64,000 nt of DNA from Apiospora phragmitis (Eukaryota > Ascomycota > Sordariomycetes > Amphisphaeriales > Apiosporaceae), in the NCBI GenBank assembly GCA_038363925.1, contig JAQQWL010000006.1, positions 848,501-912,500 on the forward strand, written 5' to 3'. The translations under genes were made by a program, and so were the position numbers. How positions within the stretch are numbered: position 1 is the first letter of the stretch; each line of letters opens with the position of its first letter. The notes below the pieces were generated by a model that saw only the letters and a list, made by a program, of their open reading frames with translations, had not been told where the DNA came from and did not search any database. This document shows, piece by piece, positions 1 to 11,111 of this stretch.

Positions 1-626
1 ACTTCTCAAAGAAAAAGAAGGCGAGCAGGCGGAGAGGTTTAAGTGGGCGGCATCTTCTTGCAGAAGAGGAACCACAAGACTAAATGGGCATATGCCGCCG
101 ACGAACTGATATTGCATGCATTGTCATCTGCTGTTCCTGGGGGACGTGGTTGTGTTTCGAGTAGACACGACGAACTTTGGCTTTCAGCTGGAAAATAATA
201 ACGAGGCATGAATACCAGACGCCGGTGTCCCAAATCCTCGCTTTCACATGCTTCGCGCCGACCACCAAGACACACGCCCAGACAGCCAAAAGAAATCCTT
301 TTGGTGGTCGTTGCGCGGGTTGCGCTGGTTGGGCAGGCGGTTGGTGTGGCCATGCCCACGCTAGCGCATCATCTGGACAGGATTGTACAACATGCTCCTT
401 TTGGAGGAGGCGTCTAGACTGGCTGGCTGCCACCCCGCCGATCCAATGGTTGTCGGTCGCGCTGTCGTTGTGAAACCGGGTGTCAGAACGTTATTCCCAT
501 GGGGGGTTGCATTGTGCCTTGTACCTAGCCCTCCCGAGGCATTCGTACATCGTACATACAGAAGGGTTACCTCATATGCCCGATTGCCACATGCTATCGG
601 GGGCTGCTTCGTGCCTGTGTCGCTAA

Positions 627-643
627 CCCCCCCCCCCCCCCCC
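627..643. repeat. Homopolymer run of 17 C
   Basis: Seventeen consecutive C residues in non-coding sequence. The true length is uncertain because homopolymer lengths elsewhere in this window appear unreliable. Confidence 0.9.
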
Positions 644-3016
644 TTCCTCCCGGTCGCGCCGTTGCCTGTCTCCTGCCACAGCTTCTGCCACAGCAGTAAA
701 AAGTGCCGGACCTTGGTAGTGATTCCGCGTGATCAATAGCTCTTGGTAGTCATGCATGTCTTGGGCGGGCGGGAGTCAAATGACTAGTGAGTGAGGAATC
801 CTCCCCGATTTGCTGAGTTCGCTTGGCATCTGGAGCGCGATCTGAGCGCAAGGCCTCTCCTCTCCGTTTAGCTGCTTTGGCTGCGCAGCTGAATTCAGTG
901 CACGTTGTAGAGTTCGCACGAGTGGACCGTCTCTCTCGCGGTGTATGCTGTTAATAGCTACATATACCCAACCTTGGCGGCTAAGCGATGCAATGCGCAC
1001 TCGTAGTTGTAAGTTCTCTGTTCCTTCCGGGGGAGACAGTCTGGGCAGTTGCTGTTACTAGTTTGTAGTTCGCCGCAGCCAAGTAGATGTTCCTTCACTT
1101 CATCCAGAGGACCTGGGCGGCAGACGTGGTATTGGTGGTGCCAATCCGACCTGATTGAGCCCCGTCACCAGTAAAAGGAGGTGTGGGTAGGACTGATAGT
1201 CGAGACTGATGAGCTTGCTGAATTGATAAGACGCCCAGCGGCAACGATCAAAATCGCCAAGCCGTTCTCCCAGTGGTTGCTACTTACTACCTGTACCCAT
1301 GTGTCGCATGGTCATAGGGATCGTAAACCAGCAGCTTCAAATCGCATCACCCGGGCGCGATTGGGTACAACGACATGCATGCAGGGTTAGCAGTTCAGTT
1401 CACCCTTCAAAAAAGATGCACTCATCTCAGTTCGAACGTTACTGATGAAGATTGATTGATGGACGTTCATTACAGCTCATGACAAAACATCAAGTGAAAG
1501 CTGCCAAGCACAGACTCAGGGTACAGAACCCAAATCCCCCGGGCCGTTCCAGTGTCTGTATGCTTACTTCCCAGATGCCATCTTGAACCTTGCTCCACCC
1601 CATCTCACTCATCTGAACAGCCGATCTGGAATTGGCCATGAGCTTACGCTTAAGGTCACCTCTCTTCGCCTCGAAGATTTGCACCCCTAAGGGTCGGAAC
1701 CTTCGTTTGCAATTGACGTTACATAAGTATTGGAAATCCAATCGACCCTTCTACCGAATGAGTGCCCTGTTAATGGCTTGGGGGGTTCGAGGCTAGATCC
1801 GTCCGTCTTCTAACGTATCCGATAACTTGAGCCTGAGCAGCGTCCAGGTCTGATGATTTTCCTTTGCGTGCAATATCCTTGCAAGCACCAGCAGTCTTTG
1901 AATGGTCAGACTGGCCTCCTATGGTAATCACTTGCCACCGGGTCTCTAGGTGCTCCGTACTGTAAGGCGTGCTGCGTGCGACCCTAGTCGTCAGGGAATC
2001 AACCCCACGATTTTCTAGAACCCGAACTAGACAGCCCCAGGTCCCTTTCTTTTTACATTACTGCGCATCATCGCTCTACCACGCTTACTATTACTTTTAT
2101 ATCAAGGAGCCTGTGAGGGTTTGCCAGTGCTCCAAACCGACCTTGGCAGATCTTCTCTATCCGGCATTGTTTGCGTCAGGGACGTGCAGTGTCTTTGAAT
2201 ACATACGAGGCCACGACGACTTCGAGTTGCAGGTTGGATCAGATCGGTGCGGACACGGTTCCCATTGGCTTCACCCTCTCCTGCCGTTCGAACGGGAGGT
2301 CATTTGATGAATGAGACAAGACCGACGTTTGTTGCGACGTTGACAGAATCTCAGCATGAACTCAATGTAATCCAGTCGTCATCCGCTGATCAGCCCCAAT
2401 TCGCGATTCTGCTTCCATCTGTTATTGCATATCTCGGCAAGGATGAGTCGAACATGTCTCTCTAGTCCAGCCTTTTCTCCAATGGCGCAACAAGACAGTT
2501 GACAGCGGGGCACAGCCACGGGTGGCGGGTTTGATTAAGGGAGAGACCCTTCGACGAATTCCCAAACACCTTGACACGTATTCCACAGTAAGCAGCATAG
2601 ACAACCTCGCCTTTTAGTAAAGGTTTTCGTTCGTCTCAAGTCCCCCCTAGGATTTACAAGAAATAATTGCAAGGCATGTGGAAAACCCGAAAACAGACGG
2701 CGGTGCCGTAAGGCCCAGCGAGCCGGTCGGTCTAGAGAGTGCAGGAGAAGTGCAGCTGCAGGCCAATGCTCGTGTTGTCCACTGACGTGGCTAGTGGCGG
2801 GCCAATGAGCTGTCAAATGTTCCTTTTCCCAGGCCCCGGCCACCAAACTTCTCTATACCAGTGTGCATACATGATAAGGTGAAACCCGGTTTTGCTCTCT
2901 CCAAATTCATTCCTTGCAGCTGATCATGGGCCCTATCCGACTTTTGTGCAACTGTTTGCCCTCCATTTTATTCGCTGACTGGGCAAACAACCTGATGTGT
3001 CATAGTGGCTGAGCTC

Positions 3017-3032
3017 CCCCCTCCGGAGGGGG
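3017..3032. repeat. GC-rich palindrome with CCCCT/AGGGG
   Basis: A perfect 16-bp inverted repeat centred on TCCGGA, five C on one side and five G on the other. Each arm contains the CCCCT/AGGGG core known in fungi as a stress response element. Whether it works as one is inference; it lies about 570 bp before the nearest gene on the plus strand. Confidence 0.4.
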
Positions 3033-3597
3033 AGGGGGAAGAGACGGGTGTTTGAGGTGGTCGATAGCTCCGGGTGGTCAAAAATAGATGATAATGCGGG
3101 GAGGGAGACAGCGACCCACCACACTCCATGCGGTGAACCGATGGAGGATGGCGAGGGGTCTTCTTGGAGTCCGGCAAAGAGGGAGGGCTGGGGGGTAGTC
3201 AGTCAAGTTCAATGTGGAGGCTGCAGTTGGGTATTAATGTGATGGCATCGGACTCACTGTCTCTCGGTCGCGGGTGGAGTGGTGTGCATACTTCCTACTT
3301 ACTCACTTTACTTATTATCGAACGAGCCTCTCCTTCGCCGTCCCTTCTTCTAGCCCGCAGACAATGCCTGCGTAGCTGAGATTAGGTTGACCCAAAGTCG
3401 GTCGCTTTCACCCCCCTCCGAGACGGAGATGAACAATAATCTTAACATGCTCTCTCGCTTATTATTATAATACATACCAAAACAAAAAAGTAGTTTTTTT
3501 TTTTCCAATCGTTCGCCATGATCATCCCTACAGTCGTTCTCCTTCCCAGATCGGACTCCTCCCCGGCAGTGCGGGCCCGGACAACCGCCGAAACCTG

Positions 3598-4241
3598 ATG
3601 ATCATCTCCACCGTCCTCGGCAGCGCCCTAATACTCGCCATAATACTGACCGCCCTGCTGCTGTGGAGCCGGAAACGGCAGCGGAAGTGGGCGGACTACC
3701 GGGAGGCGTGCCTGCGCGACCCCAACCTGACGTGGGACGACTACGAGCGGCGGCGGAAGCTGAGCCGCTCGATATTAATATGGGAGGAGGAAGTGCAGCG
3801 GGACATCATACTGCGCAAGACGCTGCAGAGCCGGACGTCACTCAACACCACCCGCACACAACCGCGGACGCCAACGTCCGCCACCACCACGCGACAGCCC
3901 AAGAGGATGCGTTCGCAGTCATGGCATCCCAGCACCACCAAGCGGGAGACCTCCTCCAGCTACCCGAGATGACGGAGGAGCACCGGGACGGGTTCGTCCA
4001 GGAGTGGCGAGACATCGAGGCCTCTCTAGAACAGACGTGGCAGATCCTCACCGGCAAACGGCACCCGTCCACAGACGATGGAAGGAGGCCTCTCCTGAGG
4101 GAGAGCGTGGATGAACCGCCCACACGACCGCCAACAGCACTACTCCGACAGCCTTCGCTCTGGGCCCACCCGGCTTTCAGGGGGCTGGTCCGCTCCGGCA
4201 CGAAACACTCCAGTTTACCAGCCACAGTAGGCAGGCCGTAA
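3598..4241 (+). CDS. Small single-pass membrane protein (one apparent frameshift)
   Basis: I do not recognise a named family. The first 23 residues form one hydrophobic segment (residues about 2-23) followed by a basic stretch (SRKRQRKW), so the chain is probably anchored by its N-terminus with the rest cytosolic. A charged, probably helical region follows (residues about 25-75). Near base 3828 the reading frame must step by one base: upstream the good frame ends in RKTLQ, downstream it resumes as EPDVTQHH and runs to the stop at 4239-4241 with acidic, Trp-containing text (QEWRDIEASLEQTW). One missing G in CAGAG would join both halves into about 214 residues, an exact multiple of three. No GT-AG intron fits better. 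An ATG at 3518 opens a 26-codon upstream frame ending just before the chosen start. Function unknown. Confidence 0.55.
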
Positions 4242-5859
4242 TAATATCGATGTTGCCCTGGCAGCTTCCAACAGAGGAATAGCATGCATAAAACAGGCTA
4301 TGGAGACGGAATTACGCAACGTCTTCGGGAGTTCATTGGGAAATGAGGGTAGGCAGGATGAGATGGGTTTAGCAAAGCGGTGTTTAGTGGGGAGCGGATA
4401 ATGTTTTATACCCCATATTACTTAGTGCTGGTCATGTGCCATTCGGATCGATCTAGGGATCGGATGGATGGCCTGTCGGCTTCTCGGCACACTTCCGAGA
4501 ACAAAGACACACTCCTTGAATACAATCAAATTCAAATATCCGACTTGGGCTGTGTCAGGTAGAACAATTTGAGCGAGAAAGCAGCTTATACTGATGACAA
4601 ACCGTCATCTGCCTCCAATCGCTAGTAACGCTGAGATGAGCCTCTTGAACATCTTTGGTCCTAGACCATCTGCTGTTGGCTGTTCTTTCGCTCTCGAGGT
4701 TCTTTGAGTCGTCGAAGTGGTGCTCAGGTGTCCTCAGCCAACAGGCCTATGAGCACCTACTAAAGGGGTTGGAAACTCTAAGTGATCGAGTGTGTCATGG
4801 CCGTGGCTTCTCTCAGGTCATCCGCATCTCGGGACCGGTCTCGACATTGAAAGTCATTCCGTGGTGACTATGCTATGCCCTTTAGTCCTAAGCCTGGCGG
4901 CAACTTGAATGTTGCCGAGTCTGCGCCACATTACTCGTAGTAAAGTCTGCAAGCTTTACCGAGCCCCTCATCCACTGCCATACAAACTCAGTTTGCTCTA
5001 GTTCGAATACCCCTGGTTTCATTGGCTGTTCATTGATCATCTACCGGAATCCCCGTAGTCCCTGAATGCGTACGCACTCGGCTAATCCCCCCAACTCCAA
5101 CTTGAAGGGCATCAAAGCCGCCACGCATTATACTTTCTGCATTTGAAAGGGACTGGTATCTTCATTCGAAAGAGTAATCAAAACCCATGGCTGATTCTGG
5201 CTGCAATGAATAATATTGGATACCGGTGCCTGGTGCTAGTTCCAGAAGGATCCTGGAGTGAGAGGGATGGGTAGTTGTTTCATCAAGTATGGCAAGAAGA
5301 ATATTCTACAGCGAGATTCTATCAATAAACGGAAGCAATTCTACTCTGTTGGTGAGATATGATGCCATGAAAATGTCCGTAGTCCAGCTAGCAAAGATCA
5401 AGCTTGCTATCGCCTCGAATTTATGATGACTAGATGCCAGCTAAACACATCAAAGGTGTTTGTATCAACAGTAGTGAACCATGACTTCATGACATAGTAT
5501 CTGTCAACCTGCTGCCACTAGAATGGGCTGCTCAGGTCCGTGACCATAGCATAGTCTCCTTCCGGGTGAAGTGATCGTGTCATAGGCGGCAGTTCCATCT
5601 CCTTTAGATTTTTGGGTAATCAAAATACGTCCTCTGAACTTGGTGTCCCTGAAGTTTGCTTCAATAACACTAGAGAGATTAGATGACAGGCTGGCTCTGC
5701 CGCAACTTGCGTGACGCGTGGTGAAATGTCACAATACCGAGGGGTGAGAGGGCCGGGCCCAGTGGCGCATTCGACTACAGGAAAAAAAGGGGTTCGCCGA
5801 TGGCTAGCTGCCCGCTTGAGAGTAGCCACGGCCTTCGAACGAGCTCCGAGTCCAGCCTC
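4242..5859. other. Intergenic region upstream of the glycine-rich gene
   Basis: No gene supported. The last 200 bases, with GGGCCGGGCCC-type sequence followed by a TATA box, look like the promoter of the secreted glycine-rich protein. The rest shows nothing recognisable. Confidence 0.5.
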
Positions 5860-5865
5860 TATAAA
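5860..5865 (+). promoter_or_regulatory. TATA box of glycine-rich secreted protein gene
   Basis: TATAAA sits 187 bases before the start codon at 6052. It is followed by a pyrimidine-rich leader (many TCATC and CTC runs), the usual layout of strongly expressed fungal genes. No introns are needed between the TATA box and the start. Confidence 0.6.
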
Positions 5866-6051
5866 GGTTATGCATCTTCCACCTTCATCGTCAATTTTTC
5901 TTCTTATCCTCATCACATTCTATCATCATCATCATCAGTCACTCGTTTCATCCAACACACTCTTTTCGCAAGTTGTCATTGCTCAGCTCACCCAGTCGTA
6001 CCTGATCCACTCACTCAACTCAGAACCCACCATCACTACCCGTCATTCAAG

Positions 6052-7188
6052 ATGAAGACCAACGCCGTCGTCGCCGCCCTCCTCCTCGGAGCCGCCCCTT
6101 TCGTTGCCGCTGACTACGGCCACCACAAGCAAGACTCGTACGGCAGCCAGAGCCAGCCCGCCCAGGTCACGCAGGTCGCCGCACCCGCGCCCGCTTCCAC
6201 CCAGGCCGCGTCGCCCGTCCAGGCGCAGCCCGCCAACTCCTACGGCCAGCCCGCCCAGCAGCAGCAACAGGCCTCGTCGCCCGTCCAGCAGCAGCCCGCC
6301 CAGCAGCAGCAGCAGGGCCAGGGATCCTACGGCGGCCAAGGCAGCGTCGGTGTCTCAGGCTCTGCTGGTCTTCCCGGTGTTGGCGTCGGTCTTCAGACCG
6401 TCGGCGGCATCGTCAAGGGCGCCCTCCCCATTGTCGGTGGCGTCGTCAAGGGCGCTGTCGATGGCATCGTCGCACCCGTCGTGGGCGGGGCCCTGAGCGT
6501 CGGCAAAAACGTCCTCGGTGACATCGGTGCTGGTGTCGGCCTCAACGGCAACGGCTACGGCGGCGCCAGCGGCAACGGCAACGCCGGCGTCCAAGGCTCT
6601 GTTGGTCTTCCCGGTTTTGGCGTCGGTGCTAATGTTGGTCTCGGCGGTGTCGGTGCTAACGCCGGCGTCAACGGCAACGGCGGTGTCGGCGTCAAAGCTG
6701 GTCTTCCCGGTTTTGGCGTTGGCGTTAAAGCTGGTCTTCCCGGTTTTGGCGTCGGTGCCAACGCTGGCCTCAACGGTGTCGGCGCTAAGGCCGGCACCCC
6801 TTTCGGTGGTGTCGGTGCCAGCTTCGGCTTTCCCGGCGTGGGTGTTTCCTGGGGCGCCGGTGGTGCTCCCGGCGCGGGCGCCTCTGTCGGTGGTAATGTC
6901 GGTGCCGGTGGCAATGTCGGTGCCGGTGGCAATGTCGGTGCCGGTGGCAATGTCGGTGCCGGTGGCAATGTCGGTGCCGGTGGCAATGTCGGTGCCGGTG
7001 GCAATGTCGGTGCCGGTGGCAATGTCGGTGCCGGTGGCAATGTCGGTGTCGGTGGCAATGTCGGTGCCAATGCTGGTGTCAACGGTGGCATTAGCGGCGT
7101 CGGCGCCTCAGCCAACGTTGGAGGCAGCGGCAGCGCCAATACCAACTACAAGCGCACCCACGTCCGCGACTTTGCCGCTGAGAACTAG
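6052..7188 (+). CDS. Secreted glycine-rich repeat protein
   Basis: The protein has 378 residues. The start at 6052 is chosen because it gives a clean signal peptide (MKTNAVVAALLLGAAPFVAA, cleaved before DYGHH). An in-frame extension back to 5800 would lie over the TATA box. After the signal come a Gln/Pro/Ser-rich linker (residues about 21-90), a hydrophobic Gly/Val region with GIVKGALPIVGGVVKGAV (about 95-165), and glycine-rich blocks with repeated GLPGFGVG. Ten near-perfect GGNVGA units (about 280-339) and a short polar tail ending in a basic-acidic segment (KRTHVRDFAAEN) follow. There are no cysteines in the mature chain, so it is not an SSP or hydrophobin. Composition suggests an elastin-like, wall-associated or extracellular matrix protein; this is inference from composition. 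It is likely strongly expressed (TATA box, CT-rich leader, strong codon preference for C). A candidate intron lies directly after the stop. Confidence 0.8.
   Translation: MKTNAVVAALLLGAAPFVAADYGHHKQDSYGSQSQPAQVTQVAAPAPASTQAASPVQAQPANSYGQPAQQQQQASSPVQQQPAQQQQQGQGSYGGQGSVGVSGSAGLPGVGVGLQTVGGIVKGALPIVGGVVKGAVDGIVAPVVGGALSVGKNVLGDIGAGVGLNGNGYGGASGNGNAGVQGSVGLPGFGVGANVGLGGVGANAGVNGNGGVGVKAGLPGFGVGVKAGLPGFGVGANAGLNGVGAKAGTPFGGVGASFGFPGVGVSWGAGGAPGAGASVGGNVGAGGNVGAGGNVGAGGNVGAGGNVGAGGNVGAGGNVGAGGNVGAGGNVGVGGNVGANAGVNGGISGVGASANVGGSGSANTNYKRTHVRDFAAEN
6889..7068 (+). repeat. Ten tandem 18-bp units coding GGNVGA
   Basis: The unit GGTGGCAATGTCGGTGCC repeats ten times without a gap. The first copy has one silent change (GGT for GGC) and the ninth ends in GTC (Val) in place of GCC. 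Near identity at the DNA level means recent expansion or homogenisation, and copy number is likely to vary between strains. Confidence 0.95.
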
Positions 7189-7206
7189 GCTATTGATTCC
7201 GCCAAG

Positions 7207-7328
7207 GTAAGTGATCAGTTGGAAAGAACGTGAACCTGTCACCTCACCCATACGCTCTCTCCCTTTTTGCTGGACATGACCGTTCCTCCTACACCGACAT
7301 ACGAATACTAATTTGAAGATATTCTCAG
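7207..7328 (+). other. Candidate 3'-UTR intron
   Basis: GTAAGT begins 18 bases after the stop codon of the glycine-rich gene. A perfect TACTAAT branch site lies at 7306-7312 and TTCTCAG ends at 7328. All three intron signals are strong. Because the donor is so close to the stop, splicing here would not be expected to trigger nonsense-mediated decay. Confidence 0.6.
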
Positions 7329-8083
7329 GTACTATGATATACGCACGAGTCCTATTGTGGACAGAACACTTCTGTACGACAACATTGTTTGACACCTGTT
7401 TGAGGGTTGCATGGGAAAGACTGGTACTGCTGGGATTGTGATGGTTCCAACTTTTTATTCTGAAGGAGCGGGCTTGGACAAAACACTGGGTTGGGGAAAA
7501 CTGGGTGTTCTGCCGTTATGGAGTTCACCACATCTGATTTCGGGGATTTTTGATTATATTTACTAGGTTGTGACCACAGCCGAAAATGTTCTTCACAGGT
7601 GCGCAAGCTCTGTCAGAGTCATCTGGGGGAAGCAGGCCGCTGCCGGAGTGATCCGTCTCTGGTCCCGCTCCCTCAGGACTTGATTCTGTTTTTGCCATCA
7701 TGGAAGACAGTTCATGCGATGATGATGGTATTGTTTAATATCCTGTTCCGATTTTTGATCTTCCGTGATCGCTGCGCTCCAAGTGACCTTCTATCCGCAA
7801 GCAAGCTGGGAACTCGTTATGCCAGAAAGAACTTACCCTCTTGTCTTGCGAGCATACTCAACAATCATGACAAGGAACTTACTTCACTTGGGCGGTTCAT
7901 AAGTCATGCCTTTCAGGATACAGTTGAACAGTTATGATCATATAAGGAGGTGCATGTGAGGGGATCCCAATATATATTATGTTGGATGTTGCAACGGATG
8001 TATAATATGTCGCTGGTGCAGGTCAGGGAAGTCAAGCAGCGTGTACGGCAGTTTAAACCAGCTACAGCTTGTTTCAAAGGAGG
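7329..8083. other. Intergenic, convergent genes
   Basis: This holds the 3' ends of the glycine-rich gene (plus strand) and the 2EXR gene (minus strand). I see no further gene in it. Confidence 0.5.
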
Positions 8084-9241
8084 TCAGTCACTGAAATATA
8101 CCCGTACATCCTTCCTTAATCGTCGTGTAAGCACACATAACCTAAGATCACATATTATTGCACGGATGCGGCGCCAAGGTCTTGTGCGCCCACTTCTCGT
8201 GATAGACCGTCCATCTCCACCCCCTCCATTCACCTCAGAGACGATGGCGCCCGGCTCGAACCCAAGCCCGAGCCGCCGCCGGTACGCCGCCGTCTTGGGC
8301 CCCTGCAGATACCACCGCCGGGCCCCGCAGCGGGGGCAGAGCCCCTCGCCGCGATTCCAGTCCTCGCCCGTCGGGAACCGCGGCACCGCGAAGGCGTCCT
8401 GGCCCTCGCGGTCCATCAGCGCCAGGAACGCGTACACGGCGCGCGCGAGGGCGCAGTCCGCCGTCTTGGGCCCGGGGGACGGCCACGTTGATGGTGGTGG
8501 TAGGCGCGCAGTGATCGGACATAGACAGACGGTGCCGGCGGGGATCTGGTCGCTCACCGGGTTGGCGGGGCGGCCGAAGTCGCACTCGATCCGGACGACC
8601 TCCTCGTCATCATCTTGGACGACGGTGAACGTGGTGTCGGCCCAGACAGTCTGCGTGCACGAGAGCATCCGGGCGCTCGTGTGGTAAAAGTCGACCTGAT
8701 GGTTGACGGCGAGGCGCCTTACGAGGCGCGCGTCGTCGCCGAGGTCCTGCAGCCAGCGCTCGAGGTACAGGACGTCCCAGGGCTCCTGGACCCAGAGCCC
8801 GACGCGCAACAGGTTGTTGTCGCCGCCGAGGTAGAGCGTCAGCACCTCGTGGCGCAGCTGCCGGCAGGTCTGCGCGACGGCCGGGGTGAGGAAGCGCGGC
8901 CGCGCCTCGGCAGGCATGCGGTAGCGGCGGAAGGCGGACGGGTACTGCGGCGGCGTCGCGGGCAGGAGCAGGGCGTAGACGGCGTTCCGGAGCTCCAGCG
9001 GGAGCTTCGTGATGAGAGGGCAGGTGCTGCTCCTGCTGCTGCCGCCGCCGCCATCTTGCTGGGGCGGAATTATTAAGGGGGTATTAGCTGCTGCTAGCTC
9101 GGGGGTTGGCTCGGGCTGTGTAGTCGCAGCAGCGACTGATTGACATGGCCGATCATGGGCAGTTGTAATAGGATGGACGGTCATATCCGCCATGCCTGGA
9201 CCAGAAACATTGTTTCCTAGTACGGGGGGATGACGGGGCAT
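8084..9241 (-). CDS. 2EXR (F-box-like) domain protein
   Basis: The protein is a single exon of 385 residues. The N-terminal 75 residues are low-complexity (Ala, Thr, Pro, Gly, Ser). The segment LITKLPLELRNAVYALLLP (about 77-95) is the start motif of the fungal 2EXR family, which resembles an F-box helix. It is followed by the usual arginine-rich segment and AQTCRQLRHEVLTLYLGGDN (about 125-144), where family members carry a conserved CR-x-LR-x-E pattern. In the family these proteins are poorly characterised and expanded in plant-associated fungi. A CPRCG pair near residue 322 may bind metal, but its second half is not obvious. The C-terminus (about 350-385) is basic and unlike the rest. Codon usage is normal for the window. 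Substrate or partner is unknown. Confidence 0.7.
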   Translation of the reverse strand: MPRHPPVLGNNVSGPGMADMTVHPITTAHDRPCQSVAAATTQPEPTPELAAANTPLIIPPQQDGGGGSSRSSTCPLITKLPLELRNAVYALLLPATPPQYPSAFRRYRMPAEARPRFLTPAVAQTCRQLRHEVLTLYLGGDNNLLRVGLWVQEPWDVLYLERWLQDLGDDARLVRRLAVNHQVDFYHTSARMLSCTQTVWADTTFTVVQDDDEEVVRIECDFGRPANPVSDQIPAGTVCLCPITARLPPPSTWPSPGPKTADCALARAVYAFLALMDREGQDAFAVPRFPTGEDWNRGEGLCPRCGARRWYLQGPKTAAYRRRLGLGFEPGAIVSEVNGGGGDGRSITRSGRTRPWRRIRAIICDLRLCVLTRRLRKDVRVYFSD

Positions 9242-9655
9242 TCGTTTATCTTATTAAATACACATGTACTCTACAGATGCAGCTCTGCCTGAACATACAG
9301 TAGTGCTGGGCAGAGTCATGCCTGAGTCACTAGGATACGCGCCAACGAAACAGGGCTCCGCCGTTGGCGCCAGGTGTGCCTTGGCTAGGCAAGATAATTC
9401 ATGCGTACAGCTTACTACTACTTGATTGACAGCTGATCTGCCATGAAAAAAGGTAGCAACTCGAAGCGACCGGTGCATCCGGACAGTGCAATTGACAAAG
9501 ATCCACAAGACCGAACTGGCAGCAAGGCAAATTGCCGATCGGGTGCATGGCAAGTCATCGCCTTGTTGCCCAGGAGGACTCATCAAGTTCCAGGGTACTT
9601 CTCCCCCTGATCCCACTATGATTTGGTGATGATTCGCCATTAGCACCTGGCTGAC
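9242..9655. other. Intergenic
   Basis: Upstream sequence of the 2EXR gene and 3' flank of the next minus-strand gene. No further feature seen. Confidence 0.5.
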
Positions 9656-10269
9656 TCATCGTTTCTAGGGCAACAGCATTGAAGTCGAGGACGGGGCGGC
9701 ATGCTTACATGTTCGACGATGCACCCAGCATCCCACCTGTATCTGTCGACAATCTCGCCACTCATGCTGTTTCGATAGTGCAGCCAGCCCTGCGGGCTCT
9801 GGAACGTAGTGCCGAGTACCGTGATCTGCGTGCTTGGCCAGATAGGACCGAGGACATCTAGGGCCGGTCCTGGGCCGTCACCACTTGCGAACGGGTTGTG
9901 GTTCTGTGCATGCATCATCCTTCGTATTAGTACAAGGCGACTCGAGGAGTCTATCAATCGATAAAGGCGCTTGCTTACCCTGTAGGAGGCGGCGATGTAC
10001 TCGAACGCCTCGGTCAGGTTCTTGGTGACCAAGAAGGCATTGGCGAACTTGTCGAACCGGGCCTGGGTCTCTTCGACGCTCGGGGCCGGCGTCATGGCCA
10101 CGCAGGGCGGGGGCGTCACGACAGCGGCGGGCTGGACGTCGTCCTCCACCATCACTCTAGTTGGGACCTCGGAGGCGGAGTCGGGGGTGCTCCTGGTCGG
10201 GGCCGCCGACACCATCTCCATGGCGCCCAGGAGCCCCGCTAGGAGCGCGACGATGCGGACGCTGACCAT
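9656..10269 (-). CDS. Secreted NTF2/SnoaL-like protein
   Basis: Starting at 10269 gives a signal peptide (MVSVRIVALLAGLLGAMEMVSA, cleaved before APTRS). An earlier in-frame ATG at 10305 would add 12 residues before it. A Pro/Thr/Val-rich linker follows, then a SnoaL-like fold: FDKFANAFLVTKNLTEAFEY, SYRNHNPFASGDGP, and a C-terminal strand region ending near DRYRWDAGCIVEH. A first intron at 9904-9978 has a perfect TACTAATAC branch site and is a multiple of three (75 bp), so it is easily misread as coding. A second possible intron of 44 bp (9665-9708) would replace the 21-residue read-through tail by Lys-Arg and a stop at 9656-9658; without it the stop is at 9640. Family members are small secreted proteins, some of them pocket-containing enzymes; no catalytic assignment is possible. 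A TATA-like ATATAAGG lies about 120 bases upstream (10393-10400). Confidence 0.7.
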
Positions 10270-11111
10270 TGTTGCGTGCGTGGGAAAGACAATAGTTGAT
10301 TTCAATTGCTTTGCCGATTGGTGGGAACAGGACGATTGGAAGAGTCGAGGAAAGATAGCTCAATGTTCAATCGCCTCCCAGGCGAGCAGCCTCCTTATAT
10401 CGCCATGTTGAGTTGTTTTGGTCTATGTGTGCAGCCAAGAAGATACCACCCACCTTAATTTGTTCAGTGCCTAAGGAGGAAGGTTGATGTCGCGCTGGGA
10501 GTGGTTCGGCACTTGTGCATGTTGCAATGCTGCCGATCGTCTAAAGGGATTTCCACGCGGGGGTTTATCATTACCCGGTTTTCCCGCCTTGGAGATCATG
10601 GCGCTCGTTCGGCTTTTGCGACGAGTGCGGTAATTTTCAGTAAATATAGGTGCATGCAGTCTGTCTGCGCAAGTCAGGAGAGGATATCTATTGCCGAGGA
10701 CGCAGGCATGGGTACATGATACGTTTCGAGTTTGGATGATGGCATGATGACGTCGTGAAAATCCAACATCGAGAGAATTGCTCGTGGGAAAGCGTCATTA
10801 AATGTCCTGGACACAAATTTGACGATGTATAGAGAGGAAGGATCTTGAGTGGCCGACATTGTCTATTAGTTAGGAGAGACAAGAAGGTTAGAGTTGATGC
10901 AGAGCTGACCCAAATGAGATCGCGGCAAAAGATATTCAGTCGATGCAATGCAATGCACATGCCCAAAGCCTGTGAGATGCAGATGAACGAACGCAACACG
11001 GTTTGTACTTTACTTTCTTCTTCATTCAAACTTGTATTTCATTATGGATTAAACCATAAAATTGTAGCCCCATCACAAGTCTTGGGCCAACCAACCCCAA
11101 TCATTCCCATT
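10270..11111. other. Intergenic
   Basis: Contains the promoter of the SnoaL-like gene and the 3' flank of the membrane-protein gene. No other gene supported. Confidence 0.5.

Larger units (their letters stand above)
1..3597. other. Long intergenic region, no supported gene
   Basis: I see no reading frame with recognisable protein features on either strand. The short frames present are unrelated to any family I know and have no convincing exon signals. The stretch holds a 17-base C run, a GC-rich perfect palindrome near 3.02 kb and a T-rich tract just before the gene at 3598. It could be promoter and untranslated sequence of the downstream gene plus the 3' side of a gene lying before the window. 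Confidence 0.5.

Noticed and set aside
6555..7145. A 196-codon minus-strand frame rich in Pro, Ala and Leu across the glycine-rich gene.
   Set aside because: It mirrors the 18-bp repeats, which are free of stops on the opposite strand. The plus-strand protein has the signal peptide and promoter.
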